The translations under genes were made by a program, and so were the position numbers. A stretch of 64,000 nucleotides of DNA from Galbula dea (taxonomy: Eukaryota > Chordata > Aves > Piciformes > Galbulidae). The stretch covers positions 372,001 through 436,000 of the forward strand of contig VWZX01001131.1 of NCBI GenBank assembly GCA_013399015.1, in the 5' to 3' direction. The notes beneath the pieces were generated by a model that saw nothing but the letters and a program-made list of their open reading frames with translations, ran no database searches and had not been told where the DNA came from. The stretch's first letter is position 1. Every line of letters starts with the position of its first letter. This document shows, piece after piece, positions 27,201-42,200 of this stretch.

Positions 27201-30200
27201 CATTTGTTTTTACTCTTCATGACTTGTGGGGAAAACAGTGCCTTGAAATATTCCATGACTCTTGAGTCAAGCCAAACTGTCCTTGGTTAAATCAGTTTTG
27301 CTACTATTTTCATGACTTACTTGACACGTTTTTTCACTAACCCACAAATCCAGCCACTCATAAAAACCTCCCCAATATTTTTTAATTCTAATTGCATCAA
27401 TCTTAAATTCTTTTTACTTAACACCTGCTTTAAGAACTCATGTTTAAAGAGTGAAGCACCCCAACCTGTAAGATGCTGACAAGTATTTTCCATATACAGC
27501 AAGAAGCGATTACAAGTCTGTGTGAAAAGACAATTCACATTTGTAGGATTATGAATCTTTTAGATCTGACAAAAGCAAATCTTATCTGACAGATTCTTTA
27601 ACAGGAGTTCCACTCATCAATCTAGGAAGTTTTATCATCCACCATTTTCAGAACTCACAAGAGATTAAAGGCAGGAAAAAAGGTTTTAGGAACAAAATAT
27701 ATTTACAAATACAAATATTTACCTCTCGAAGGGGGATAATAAGGCTGCACAAGTTCTCTTCTTTACTAGTAAAACAAATGTAGTTTGTAGAAACAAACAT
27801 CTGACCCAAAATGTGCATTTTGTTGAATGGAGTCCAGAGAGTACAGTCTGTGTGCCCATCCAACTTCTCATCCTTGGGAAGTCGGAACAACGCTCGGTAT
27901 CTCTCACTCTTTGCTCTGGCATCAAGATCCCTAAAAACCCAAAAAGCCACAAAAAGCTTTTCTTGTTTTAAGAAATACAGAATGCATTTTAAGATCCATT
28001 TTACACAAACCATTGCAAGTTACCTGCAATATCCAATTCAAGTCAAGCACTAAGTGTATAGCAAACCAGTGGAAATGGTTTGCAGACAGGGGATGTATGC
28101 TCTGCTGCTGGAAAACTGGGTGATCTGTTTGCAATCAGCTCTCATTTCTGAGAATATATATAATGAATCCATTTATTATTAAATACCACATGACCCCATG
28201 TAATATTACACCAAAAAAGCTTCTTTAAGGCTCATTTATCAATATGATGGAATCCTTAGGGCTAGAGTTTGCTAACAATTTCAAGACTTGGCCTTGACAA
28301 TGCATTCAGTGCAAAACACTGAATAGTTAAAGACAAACCCAAGTGGTATCATGCATGTCAGATGTTCTAAGTAGTAATAAATATAAACAAACACTAGTTA
28401 AAATAATGAAACAAATAACAAGAAACTATCAAACTGCAGTATATTTATCTGCAAAATACTTCTTACTCCTTTATAATTTCTCAACCCTTGGAATTTTATG
28501 TTATTTTTTTTGTATGTCTGTTACCCAAAATAAGTTCCAGACTGAATTCATCATCTAGAGAAATTTTACTGTTCAGTTACAGGACCAAGTATGAAAGTTG
28601 GGCACATTTCTTAATAACACTTCAATTGCTTTATTAGCCTTTCCTGGTAAAATAAAAGGGCCTTAACAGCAGATACCTAACACACTTAATGTCAGCAGAT
28701 ACATTAAAGACACGTTAAAGAGCTCCTGAACAAATGAGAATCTGGTTCAAATATGTTTATTTTTGCAACATGTTCACATGCAAGTATCTTCCCTTTCAAT
28801 CCTTCCTTTTGGAGTAACAGGAAGTGGCAGCAACACTGGAAAACATCTGGAAGTAAAAGGACTGAAGAGAAATAAATGCCTGTGAGCCACTGCTACCTAC
28901 CTTTTCAGTGCAGATACTTTCTTGGGGGATTTCTTTTTCAGTTTGGGTAATGACCTGTCTTGTTCAAATCCTTCATTGTCCAAAAGCTGTCTCATAGCTA
29001 TATTGGCAAGCTGTTCCATTAGTTTAAATGTCTCACTGATATTAAGGAAGACTGAGAAGAAATGTTCACTTGACCTTGTGCTGACTTTGATCATATCAGG
29101 GAAGAGGAGGGTAGCATTCTTCTCAAGCTGAGTGATATCGACCCAGCGGATAACTAACTTTGCTGAACAGAAGCAAACAAACAAACAAAGATTCAGGAAA
29201 AAATGAGCATATTCAAAAGCACTCATCTTGCTCTTCCTGTAAAACATATTCAGCTGAAATTTTCTTGCATCTTGAAAAATTGGGAGGACAGCATTAAGTA
29301 GACTCAGTTTGTACACACATACTACAATCACCTGACAAACAGCAGACAAGAGAGTTTAAATATTGTTTACTTCTGTACAGAACACCACTCTCCTCTGAGC
29401 CCTTTGTGATGCTCTGCTTTGGACAACAGTCACTGTGGTATTTGAGGTTGCAGTCTGCCAGAGTAGTGCTGGAGGATCACATAAGAGCAGGAGCCAAAAA
29501 ACTGGTGTGATCTCAGCCCTATTTCCCTTTTGACACAGTCCCTGAAGTGAAACATGCCTCTAACCAATTACCAGGTATTGTTTTCCAGAGAACTACTTTG
29601 AGAAATACAAACTAAACAAGGGAACAAGAGCACAGTTAGGCAGCATGACAATCAGGGAACTGTTCTCTTGCTTCCCTTTTCCTCAGCAGTGTCTTTGCAC
29701 TCACAGTGGTTCAGCAGGTGAACAGAAACAAACCACAGAAGATTTCCTAACAGTTGTTAGATGCACAGCCCACCCTTTCACTGTAAAACATACCTTCCCT
29801 GCCCATCAGGAAAGAGTAAAAGCAGAGATGATTAATGCTGAGATACACCCAGCCCTGACGGGGAACCTTCCCCTTCCAGTAACTGCAGGAGTAGTAGTTG
29901 ACTAATTTCTCTTCTTCTGGCATTCCAAACAGCTTGTGAAATTTCACTATGGCTTCCTTAAATTTTTCTGTATCATCATCCTCCTTGATGCCATTGATTT
30001 TGTTGTACTCAGCGATGATGCCCTAGTAGGGAGTGAAAGATGTACACAGCACGTTAGCTGCCACGGGCTATCAGATATCCTTAGCACCACTGCTGTCTGG
30101 GCCAGGGGTCACTCCACTTACTGCAAGGTCAAAAAAGTCTTTTGCTTATCTCTGGTTCTTCTGCTCATTCTTTGGCTTATATAGTTATTTACTTTCTTCA

Positions 30201-33200
30201 AGGCTGTCTCTTGAATGACCTTGCTCCCTTACCATGCCTATGTCAACAGCAGCCAAACACCACCCAATTGCCAGTACCCTGTTTTACATTAACCAGCCTA
30301 CCTCAAATACTCTCAACAACTCTGTAAGGCACCTATGATTTGTAAGGTTTTCCCCTTTCACATAAATATGCTCCCTGAGGAGACAGGGATAGGACTCCAC
30401 CAGAAAATTTTCTGTCTCTTCACTTTATTTATTCACTTATTTATCATCACACTGCTGTGGTTATGTGCCCCAACCCCAGTTTCCCTAATTTTTACATACA
30501 TATTACTACCTTGAATCTGGTTTCCCTTCAAAAAGGTGGAACAGCCTGGGGACTACCAGGTTAAATTTATTTAGAATTCATGTCAGTTTCCCTTCCACAG
30601 TCACATTTATCATTAACAACATTAATCATAATGTGTTTAACTACCTGTATTTTTCCTCTGACAAATGTATTGATGTCATTCTCATTTTCAAAGATAGAAA
30701 GAGTTTGCAACAAATTCTGTTCAAGCCATTCCCAGTGTTCAGTGATCTCCTTCCTTGAACAACCTGTACAGGAAAAAACCAAAACAAGTAAACCCTTAAA
30801 GTCACAGAACAAACAATTCAATGTCAATGTCCTCTTAATCATAAACAAAAGATGCTAATAAAACTTGTCAGTAACTGGAGATGCATTTTCAGCAGAGGCT
30901 GTGAGCACTAGAAGACTGGGGAGGGACACTGACATGAGGCACAGATCACTCCTAACATTTTGAATTTCTACAGCATTACAAAATTAACATGCTTAAAACT
31001 GTTCTTGAAAGTTACTGCTAACATCTTTCCAGTATGGTTCAACAGACAGAACTCTAACCTGTGACATCTCCAACAACACTGCACTGCAGTAAGTGCTATT
31101 AGCAAACCTCCTTTACAGAGCTACAAAGCCTCAGATCTACTAGCTAGCATTCTCATACAGCCTAGGTGAGTAGAGTTAATAGTCAAAAAATTCACATTCT
31201 AAATCAGTTAGAAACAAATCTTAGGGTTAAACACAACTTAAACAGTAATTTTGCACCAAACAAAACCCCTTGGATGATTTTTTTACCCTTGGAATAGTCT
31301 TGTACAGAACAAGACCAAATGTCATGCAGAATAAATCAACCAGGACATAATCACATTTCTTCCAGTCACTCTGCATAGCTACTTACTGAAGACAGAGATT
31401 ATTGCTTTATAAAGGCAGAGGACAATAGGGCAATTTTCTGTAAAAATAAGAGATTACAAGTACCACATAACCAGCAGTCTACCTCTAGGGAACAGGGAGG
31501 GACAGCTGAACAATGCAGGACAAATTAGAGTTGTCTAGCTAAATGCAGCCAAATCCCTTAGTAACCTGTATAATGGTAACAGCCCTTGATCCCTTCAGAA
31601 GGAATTGCTTCAGTTGCAGATTCATTAAATAACCAGAGAACAGAGCCTTAGGCACCACTAGGCTGCTCAGCTTCCAAGTTGCATAGATAAATAATGGGCT
31701 TTGTAAAATGTTACCTCCTTGTAAGACCCACACTATTCCCTTCAGGTGATGAGAGTAAGCTAGTGCAGTCTTAAAATTTAACAAAAATAACTAAGTCAAT
31801 CACAAGCTAGAAATTAGGACAGTAAAAATTCAAGAAACTCTCCACAAAATGGAAGCCCATTAACTACTTCAGCAATTTTTATTAGGCCTAAGATACACAA
31901 CTGAAGAGCATGTATATTAAAACTAGCTTCAATGTAAACAGAGTACCATCTTTCTACATAAAACCTGCAATATCTGTCACAGAAAACCAAACCCCTCAAT
32001 TCAGCAGCAGGATGTTTCTACACATATGGTAAGTTTGTTCATTCTGGGGCCATAACTCATCTGCCTTCAATTTTGTGCCCCTGGTTATGTGAGAACACAC
32101 ACTGTAGGTGTAAAATTCTAGTAATTATCTATAGGTGTCATGCAAAAAAACCTGTAAATGCACTCAAAGAGAAGCCCCATAGCCCCCTTCTGTAGGAGTG
32201 AGCCATGGACATGGAGAAGAACAGGCAAGGAGAAGGGATGAATACTACACTGCTTGTCTGGGAACATCTTTGGGAGATGAAGGGTGGGAAATAACAGAGG
32301 CTTCTCTCCCTGCTCCATGGCCACTTCTGGCCCCTCTCACTGTGCACAACACACACACACACACACACTGGCATTGGAGGTCTGAATATGAGAAGCTCTG
32401 AAGCTTTTCCACTTAACCACTAGAGCAGGTTTTCATCCTGACCCATTTATTTGTCCTGAAATGACTGTGCTCAGCAGGCAGGATGCTCTATTAGTTATGT
32501 GGCACAGTATCTAGGCAGAATAAAAATCCACAGGCCAGTATGTTTGTCCTTACCACAGGCAATAGTCCAATAGACCAAGGAGTCTGGTGCTTGGTAGAGG
32601 ATCCGATACGGTGCCACTCTGGCACTGGAGTCCAACACAACATCAAGAGTGCCCACAAGGAGACCTGTGAGACAGAAAATGGATTAATACACAGGGATGG
32701 ATCATCCAAGATCCCACAGGAGGAGGCTCTGCAGCCCTCCCCCAGCTTCCATGTTACCCTCCACAGCAAAATGCAGACCTATGTATTCATCCCCACGCTT
32801 GTTGGCTCAGGTTGTAAAGAGCAAGTGACTCAAGAGGGAAAAACCTTCAGTTTCAACAAGACTCCCAACTCTTAAATATGCATCAATTCTAGCATAAAGG
32901 TGGACAAATGGCAGCAAATCAAAAGGTAGCTGGTTTACAAAACCATGTTTAGAAGGTTATTTGGTTCTTTCCTGCATTTCAAAGGCTGTTGGAGCCTGGG
33001 GTGCCCCCCCCTCCACACCACCAACAAAACCCATACCACAACAGCAAAAAAACCCAGACACCAGAAGGGTTCAAAATTCAAATGTAAGTTAGGAAAAACT
33101 AAGACTTCAGGAAAAATAATTATGCTACTTAATGGTCTGATTCTTTAGAGCAGAAAGGATCAAAATGCTTAACAGTCAAGCTGTTTTTCAGCTGAAAGGA

Positions 33201-36200
33201 CACTGATGAAAGACAAAGCCATACTGTTTTCTCAAAGGAGCTTTGAAAATTCTTTGCTAATAATGGGGCCATCAACAGTTGCAGACTAAATTCTAGGAGT
33301 ATTTCCTAACTCTATTTCTACAAATTCTAGATCAAGAAATTGCACACAAACTCCAACCCCTCAAACTTTCTCCCACAAGTCCTATTTATTTTTAAAAGAT
33401 GTAAAAGTTTGCCCTATTCACCTCCACAAAGAATTTTCATCCCCTCTGCAGAGATGTGAAATTTAAGTTCTCATGTTGAAGTTCTCAGCAAATTCTAATG
33501 TTGAAAACAGATAAGATGAAGTTAAAGATTTTTTTTCCCTGCAAATATTTATTGGGGTAGACATTAGGTTTTTAAAAACAGCTGAAATAAACTGCATGCA
33601 CCAAAAAACCCACCCTATTCTAAAACACTCCTGATTAAAATCCTCTTCTTCTTTCAATTGGCTGTCTTCATCTTTTCCTGTCAGTTTTACTAGTTCCTCA
33701 TTCTGTACTGTTGTAACTGGTACAGAAGACTGCTTCCATTGCTCTTCTCCTTTCAGATTTGCTTTATTCATCACAAGATATAAAAGTACTACCCATTTTC
33801 CATCTTAGTAGATCCCTTAAATCTGAACTGAAACTGGTATTTGGAAATACCCTGCCTATCAGGGATTTTGTATTCCTCTATTCTATGAGTTTTGTTTGTA
33901 CATAGCTTTACACAGATTTTCACAAGCCAGATCACATGGAATCTCTTCCTGCTCAATGTATTAGTATCTACCACTTTTTAATCCAAGAATTCTGAAATAC
34001 AGAAGAAACAAATCTGGACACAACATCAAGTGATTAGTAAGCAGTGTTAGAGAGCTATCTGCTGATTACAGGATATGAACATGAAGGATTAATGTATAAT
34101 ATCCCAATGTTCATTAGTCATACTAGCTTTAGCTGTTCCTATTGGCATCTTAAGCCATCATCTCATGCAGTTTGATCACTGGTGTACACTAACAAACTGC
34201 CTCTAATCAATCCTCTACCAGCCCTCCTAGATACACCTTGGCTCCTTTTAAACTTGGGAGACTGAAGTAGGTTAGAATCACAGAATGCTAGGAGTTGGAA
34301 GAGACCTTAAAAGATAATGTTCCTTTAAACTTTTTTTTCCCCCCTGTTAAATACACTCCCCATTCTAGCTTCAGAAAACCAGTATGGCCCTGGTCCAGAC
34401 AGCACTTGTGCTTCAACCACGGGCAAAGATCCTCAAATGCTAAAGCTTCTAGAGAGCTCAAGAGAATTGCTCAACTGGGGTGCAGACCAAGACAGACACT
34501 ACACTGCATTAACCATCTGAGTTTGCTGCAAACATATAGCAGTGCTTACACCAAAGTTTTTTCATGCTTTGCAGCTTCACATGTCTATTGACAGTACTAA
34601 ATATGCAATAGGCATGATGTAATATCTGAATAAAGTTGTATGCTGGCCTAATGTAATCTTCTCTGAGGTACAGATACACTGCTAGGTCCCTGTAATCTTT
34701 TAAAATAGGCTTGTTTCTTCCCTCCTGCTGCATTTCCAAATCTGTTGGGTGTGTGGGTGGTCCTGCCAAGCAATTCTACTGCTAGTCCTAGGATGGTGCT
34801 GCAGCTGTAAAACATGGGATACACAGGTAAGGTCAGGGGGCCAGAACAAACCTACTGACTTGTACAAAAGCATCAATCTAAGAGGAGCTTCCCATCCTAC
34901 CTCCTCCTCCCAAAGATATGGGAGATAGGAGAGGAACATCCTCCTGTCCCACCAAACAGAAGCAATGCAAGATCTAGCAGTGCAGTCCACAAATGTGGAG
35001 AACACTATTAAAAAAAAAGAAACTAACCAGCACTGAAATAACAGATGGGAGCTAAGTAAGGAAAAGACAGATTCTTTTCACCAGTGCACTAAGTAGGAGT
35101 TGCCCAGTGTCTTTTCAGCAGTGAGAACAGGTTTTAGAAATATTCATCTAGTGAGGTTAGAGGAAGAAAATTCACAGAAGCCCCATGCAAATTCAGTCTA
35201 GCTTATTAGGGTAATTACATCAGTTTGTCATGAAATAGCTGTTTTGATAGATGACATGTGATATGTTAAAATGATGTGTTCTGATATACACTGAAATCAA
35301 ATAATATTTACTCTTGCAGTCATTTAACTAGCCCTGACTGCTGTACTTCAGAAATGTCTATTTTGCATTGTAAGTTTTTTGGGGTTTGGGGTTTTTTGCA
35401 ATTCAGACATGTGATGCAACCAGAATGAAATCACAGGAATTCAACCTGATAAATCTCTGGGGAATTTCTAGAGGAGGTGATCATATTAAGAAATAAAATT
35501 GCAATTTATTTTAATACTGTTCATTAATTCTTCACAGAGCAAGTACTTCTTGAGACATGATTAAGAAATAAGTAACCCAAAGTTACTATAGAAACAGAGC
35601 AGGCAACAAAGAATCACATTCCCTTGACTAGTCCTTGGGCAAGAGCCAGTGAATTATCCAGGCATCAAATCATGTGACTGTATCAATTGCAATCTTTTTG
35701 CCATTATTTCATCAGGTTTCTGATGAAATACTGAAACAAAAGAAGGAAATTCCCAATGTAAGAATACTAAATCTGCAAGCTCTTGTTCAAGTGAGCAGTT
35801 TTCACGAGCAAAGCTTTAAAGCATGTGTTAAAAGTCTGTGGGATTAGCATCTGGCTATCTGATGACAGCCCTGATCCTGCAGCCACTCCAGCACAAGTAG
35901 CTTTATATTGAAGAACAGTCCCACCAGACACATGTCAAATGTCTGGAGCAACCATGCCTATATATGGGGGCAGGAGGGAAAAGGGAGGATAAAGCCTTCA
36001 TATTGTTTGATACAACTCTTTGAATGAAGTCAGTTTCCTCTCTTGCAAACTTCAATTCTAAAGCAAAGGTCCAGAAAATTGTTCAATGTTTTCTTTCTTT
36101 TCTGTAAAATCTAGGTTATTAGCAGAGGAAAAGCAGTGAAAGACAGTATCTGAAACCAGGGAATACAAAACCTCAGGCTAGGGAGGCCTTGGACAATTGC

Positions 36201-39200
36201 TCCTGCATCATGTCATTGGAAGAACATACAGTGGCACTAGAGTGTATTACTGGAAAGGGGTTACCTGATGCAATTTCTGCTGAAGGAAGAAATCACACTA
36301 CCAATATTTAACTTATCTGACTACTGTGCCTCACATTTAGTCACAAACTGGAGGGGGAGCTGATAACTACTGCACAAAGTATACAGATTAGTAGTCTGTA
36401 TTCATGCATTAAATTCTGAGGTACTGTACCTGCATCCTTATAACCAAATTTCAACCTGTTTTTCCTAGAAGGGATTAGGACCACATGAAGCCTGACCTCC
36501 TGCATAACACAGACCCCTTTTAATCACCCCAAATAATTTTTATTTGATCAAAGGATATTTTCCAGAAAGGTAAGTCATCTTGATTTGAAAACTAAGACAA
36601 TTGATCCAGCCTGGTAAGATTCTGCTCTTTGAAGGCCAGCATTCCAGAGAGCTTATCATAGAATGGTTTGGGTTGGAAGGGACCTTAAAGATCATTTGAT
36701 TCCAGCCCACAAACAGTAATGAAACCAAGGGATAACCTACTGTGAAACAAGTTGGTAGACTGCAAGATATCACCACTGAGAACACACACACACTTACATG
36801 GACTCAAACACCTGTAGTAAGTCACAATATTTTTAGCTGTTTGGATATCTGTGGCACAGATCTTTGCTGCAGGAATACTTCTCCCCCTTTCTTTTCAAAT
36901 ATAACCAGTGATTATTTTTTCTCTTCCAAAAGAATTTGCAAGTTTCTGTGCAAAACACCAATTAACTACTGGTGTTTTGAAAAGGCAAAGCAAGTTTATG
37001 CACCTTACACATGAACAGCCTTCTATATTACAAAAAGGTTTTCTTACAGACAAACAGTAACTCACAAAAAGTCACACTGATTCAAATGAAACAGAAAGTA
37101 ATCTTTATCATATTTCTACAACCCCCTTGACAGCAATCTTATGATTGTTTGCAAGCCTGTGGTGTTTCACCTGTTTAAAAATACACAGGATTCTCAAACT
37201 AAATTGGATCATACAGTCAAGAGTGAATACCAAGATTATATACTACCTCTAGCACACCTTAATAAAACAGTGAAGCCAATTTATTTACTGCATATGAATG
37301 ATAAGAATTAATGACACTTCAGAGCTTAAAAAAACTGTTCCTCAGTAAATACTTAGAAAGCTTGGGCAACATCAGACAGTGACACTGCCCATTAAGCTCT
37401 AACCTCAGAATCAAGGTGCTTTCAGCACGCACCAGTGAACTGTGATACATCCATTTTCCAGTGTCCCAGGCAAGTTGCATCCAAGCTTGCCTAGAGTTGG
37501 AAGGAGATCACTCTGCAGCTGGTGCTACTGTTGTGGGTGATCCTGCCACCCAGGGACACCACCCTCACCCCCAGTTTGCTAGATGACAAGCATGTGTTTT
37601 TATTCACCTGGGTCATGAGAGCTAAGTCCTACCCTTTCAGGTTCTTCTCCCAGCTCTACACTAATATAATCTACAGCCTGACAGTCTCTCCAAACACCTT
37701 CTGTTCAGAGATTTTTATCTTAAAAATGCCCCAAACAAACAGCATCATTTTATCTTTTTAGCACACTAAGCAAATACAGAAGTAGACCCTGCAAAAGAGC
37801 TAAGATTTAGTATACATCAGACTGCAACTCTTGGAGTCATGCTCATGAGCTATTACTCAAACAGTCCCATGGATGTCAGCAGCCTATTTGTGTATGAGCT
37901 CAACCCTGCAACTAGGAATATGGGTGATTAGTCAGAATTTTTCAGAATGGGCATGGTGAAGTCCCAACACTGAAACTCTGCTTAAGCAGCTCCCAGTATT
38001 TAAAGCATGCTGATGACCTCTCCTCTTTCCACTCAAGTAAGATGGACACATAACCAGCACTGGTCATAAATCTGAAACATCCAAGGGACCTATCTGGATT
38101 GGAGATGTCAGCTGACTTCTGAGAAACCACCCTGTGATTAGCTCTCTCATTTGTTATTACAGGATGAGGTCATGCAACTACTTGTCTGTTGAAACTCAAC
38201 CCAGAACAACACTCAGAACTCCATGGGTAATACTATGGACAAATCCTTTTAATGGCAAGAGTCAATTCTATTTCATTCCATTTCATGGGAGCCTAAATGA
38301 ATAGTAAACATTACACACCACTTAGAAATAATTACAATGTTAAACTTCCAATCCTGGTAACAGTATCCACAGAAGTATGAAAAGAACTTCTTTATTTTGA
38401 ACACACCTCCTTTAGAACTTTATGAAGGGTTTTACAGTTTTGTTTTACAGGTGCTCATTCACATAAACAAAAGCAAAATAACCTCCAAATACTTATTAAA
38501 TAACTGTCTTCCCATGTGGGTTACAGAGCCTTGGCTTATATGGACATGTGATGTGATATCAAGGAAAAAATGCTTCCTCTGAAATGAAGGATACATGTCA
38601 GTGATATCAGGCTAGATGAAAAGATGAAGAAACAGTGAGAAGAATACAGAAGGAATTAACAAATGCCTTCCAAGTGTGGTAGAAACATTTACTCAAGTTT
38701 GTAGAACAAGCCACTTCAGAAAAGCATGATCAAGTATGACCAAAACAGCAAGGAAGTCAAAAAATTTCACTAAAAACTGATTCTTTTTAAGTATCCCATT
38801 CTCCCAGAGCAGCAGAAGCAAATCAGACAGATTTCACCCAAGAGTAAAATTTAAAATACATGTGCACAAATAGAAGATTCAGATAAACTATGTAAGATTA
38901 GAGACCAAATCAAGTAAGTATGAGGAAATGAAGGGAAAAAACCCCAAAAACCAACAACCACCACCATGAATTTAAGACAAAACAACTACAAACTGAATCT
39001 TGCCGACAAAACAAACAGTACAAATTGAGAACTGATTGTGCACAGTAAATTCAGCTTGAACCAAGGAACAGTCATGAAGGACAGCATGGTCAAATACAAG
39101 CTGAATCTGAAGAGAAGGAGAAAAAAAGACATTCAAACTCCAACTGTTCTGACAGAATACCTGCCAACAGATCAGATTTCAATAAGCTATCAGAGGAAGC

Positions 39201-42200
39201 ACATTACCAGGGTAAGCAATGATGTTGAGGAGAAAATCCCAAGAACTTTGGCTAATAAAATACTGGAAAACAGAGAGAAAGCACAAGACAGGACTGTGAG
39301 GAAAGAACCAAAAACTCCTTAGGAACTTACTAGCTGAAACTAAGACTGCTGCTGTAGGAGGAACGAGTAGGAATATAGTAGGAATGAGCCAATACAGGCA
39401 TGGCATTACGTGCAAGGCATGAAACAATTTCACTAGTGAGAAAACTCATTCATACACCCCCCTCTGGAAACTTCAGGGGGAAAAAAAAACAGAATCAGAA
39501 ATCAGGCCTGGAAAATACTTACAACCTTTCATTTGAGAAGAAAGCAAATGGAAGGATTTTGGAGAAGTCCTCCAGAGTCTAAGCTTACCTGAGCCCCAGA
39601 TGTAAAGACAAAATGCAAATGCAGATTAGTAAGTATCTAAAGCAAAGGAAAAGCAAGATTTTGGTCAAATGTTTACCCCTCTTCATATATCCTGTATCAT
39701 CCTATTTGAGCAAAGTCAGTGGCAGCAAGAACTCCTGTCCAAAAAGCCACACACAGTGTGATACTATGAAGGATAAGAAAAGTAGAGGTCTCAAATCTTA
39801 AGGAAGAACAGAAAAAGCTGAATGGATTCTGCTTCTACCAAATAGTTCTAAGATGAGCAACCATATGAGAATACATATGTTTTAATTAACTTTAATTACA
39901 AGTATTTGAGAGTGTACACTGGCATACCTCATGGAACATTTTTTAACTCTACAGAAATCTAACTGAAATTGTCAAGGGCCCTAATCCCTGTTAAATATGA
40001 ACCATTCTTACAAGGATGCATAACTGGACAATGGAGTGATGGAAACATGGAAAGCCATGTGAAGAAGTGCTGCTTTTCCTTATACCTTTCAGAATGGGAC
40101 CAGACAGTAATACCAATAACCCTGTAAGCTATACAAACTCTGGGATAATGCAGAAAATTAGGAAGAGGCCTAAGCATTTATTATTTACTATATTGTGATC
40201 CCCTGTGACATTTCCAACAGGGTTTCATACAGAGATCTCAGGAGAAACAGCAGAACATCCTTGAATTCCATGTGTCGAGCAGTAACATTATGTCAGAAGG
40301 AGAAAAATGGCAAGTGACAGCTCAGCTCAGAGGCCTTGATGGGTCACATCACTCAAAGTGTAAAAGGCAAGTAACATCAAGGAAAGTCTTTGACCAAGAA
40401 GCACTACAGTACAGAAACCAGAGGTACAACAAGCAACATCTCAGGCACTGTATCTATGCAAAAAACAAATGTATTATCTGTAAGAACTGGAGATCAAGAA
40501 AAGCTTTAAGCAGGAAATAAGACAATGAAGCATCTGTGGAAGCATCTGAGAATTCAGCAGAGAGACTGGTGAATCAATCTGAGGAATCAAACAATTCAAC
40601 CCTAGACACCTGCATGTCCTCTTGAAGTGGGAATCTACTAGTGTGAAAAAGCAAACACATCCACAGTACATCCTGAGGAGAAGCTCAGCAGCAGATCTGG
40701 TGTAACATCAAATGCCAGAGCAGAGCAGAAGAGACTCATTTCCACCCCATCAGCCAAAGTGAATGTGGAAAGCTGATGGACATGCTGACCACTCATGTAG
40801 TTATGCTCATTGCATGCATTTTGATAAATGTTATATTTCAAGTGTCAGAAAGCACATGCTTTCTGCTCAGATGTACCATGTTTGACATGCAAAATCCTCA
40901 TTGCTTGAGTCAACAAGGACAGAAGGTGTCAAGTTTGTTAAAGTATGCTCCATCCTTTCATCAGACAGATGATTTACTGGCCAAGTGAGTGAAAGAAAGA
41001 GTCTTGAGCTAGAATACTGTCACAAAACTGTATCAGATATGACATTAAAGGCTTGCACCAGCCAGCTGAGCTCAGAACCTCTCCTAGCTGCTTTTCCAAT
41101 GTGGAAATTACATGATAACCCCTTCTACAAAAATCTCTGGGGAGAAAGCTAGCACTTCATCAAGTCCTTTTCTCATCAGAAGTCAGTAAATTTCCATCTG
41201 CTTTCTCATGGACCTACTAGCTCATACTGAACATCTCATGCACACTGTCCCAGCTCCAAGTAGAAATACCCCACCTGCAAAAGGATTCACCCCTAAAAAA
41301 AGTTCTTCCAAACTAAGAACTTTTATTTACCTTGAGATTCAAAGAGATCTTATGATAACATTTTAAACAAAATTACTTGGAATTCCATCTCCACTTCACA
41401 CAAATGTGCATAAGCAAAAGGAGTACAGCAGCCACAAGATAATCATACCACACCCTCCAGCTCTCTTCCTTGTAAGCTCCAAGTGAATACATTACTCTAA
41501 CATCAACTATTAGTTGCACTAAGTCCTTGCAATATTGTTTTCAACTAAAAAGAGTCTGGCAAGCATTACCACAGCACAGCAGAACACAAAGAAAGATGTT
41601 TTTAACCTATTTGTTGCGTCAGAATACAAGATATACTTAATAAGCCAAAAACTTGAGCCTTTTAGTTATTTCTACACTTTATGACACATTCAAGACCCTT
41701 ACATCCATGAGAATAATGTGCTCACACAGGCCACAGCACCCAAATGATGGGAGAGATCTGGGATCTTGTTCAGAGAATCACAGAATATTAGGAGTTGGAA
41801 GGGACCTCAAAAGATCATTCAGTCCAAACTCCTCTGCTTTTCTCCCCAAACTCCCCTGCTTCAGCTGTCACAGGTTGCTGTGAAAACACTGCATCCCTCT
41901 GAAGAAGGAAGTATTTCATGCAGGTCAAACTACCAGGCTGCTCAGGGAAAGGAGCTGACAAGCAAGAAGTAGAACAGGTATGAATGACAGAGGGTTAAAA
42001 ACATCCAGCACCTTTGAGAAAACTAGTAAGAAAAAAATTGTTCCCCTGTTGGTGAACAAAAGGAAGATGAAAGTCTTGAGTGAGGGTCACACAGAAGCAA
42101 AGTACAGGCATGGCATTACGTGCAAGGCATGAAACAACTTCATTATGGAGAAAGCTCATCAACCATGAAATACTTTTAAAGCAGAACAGTACATGTTTTT

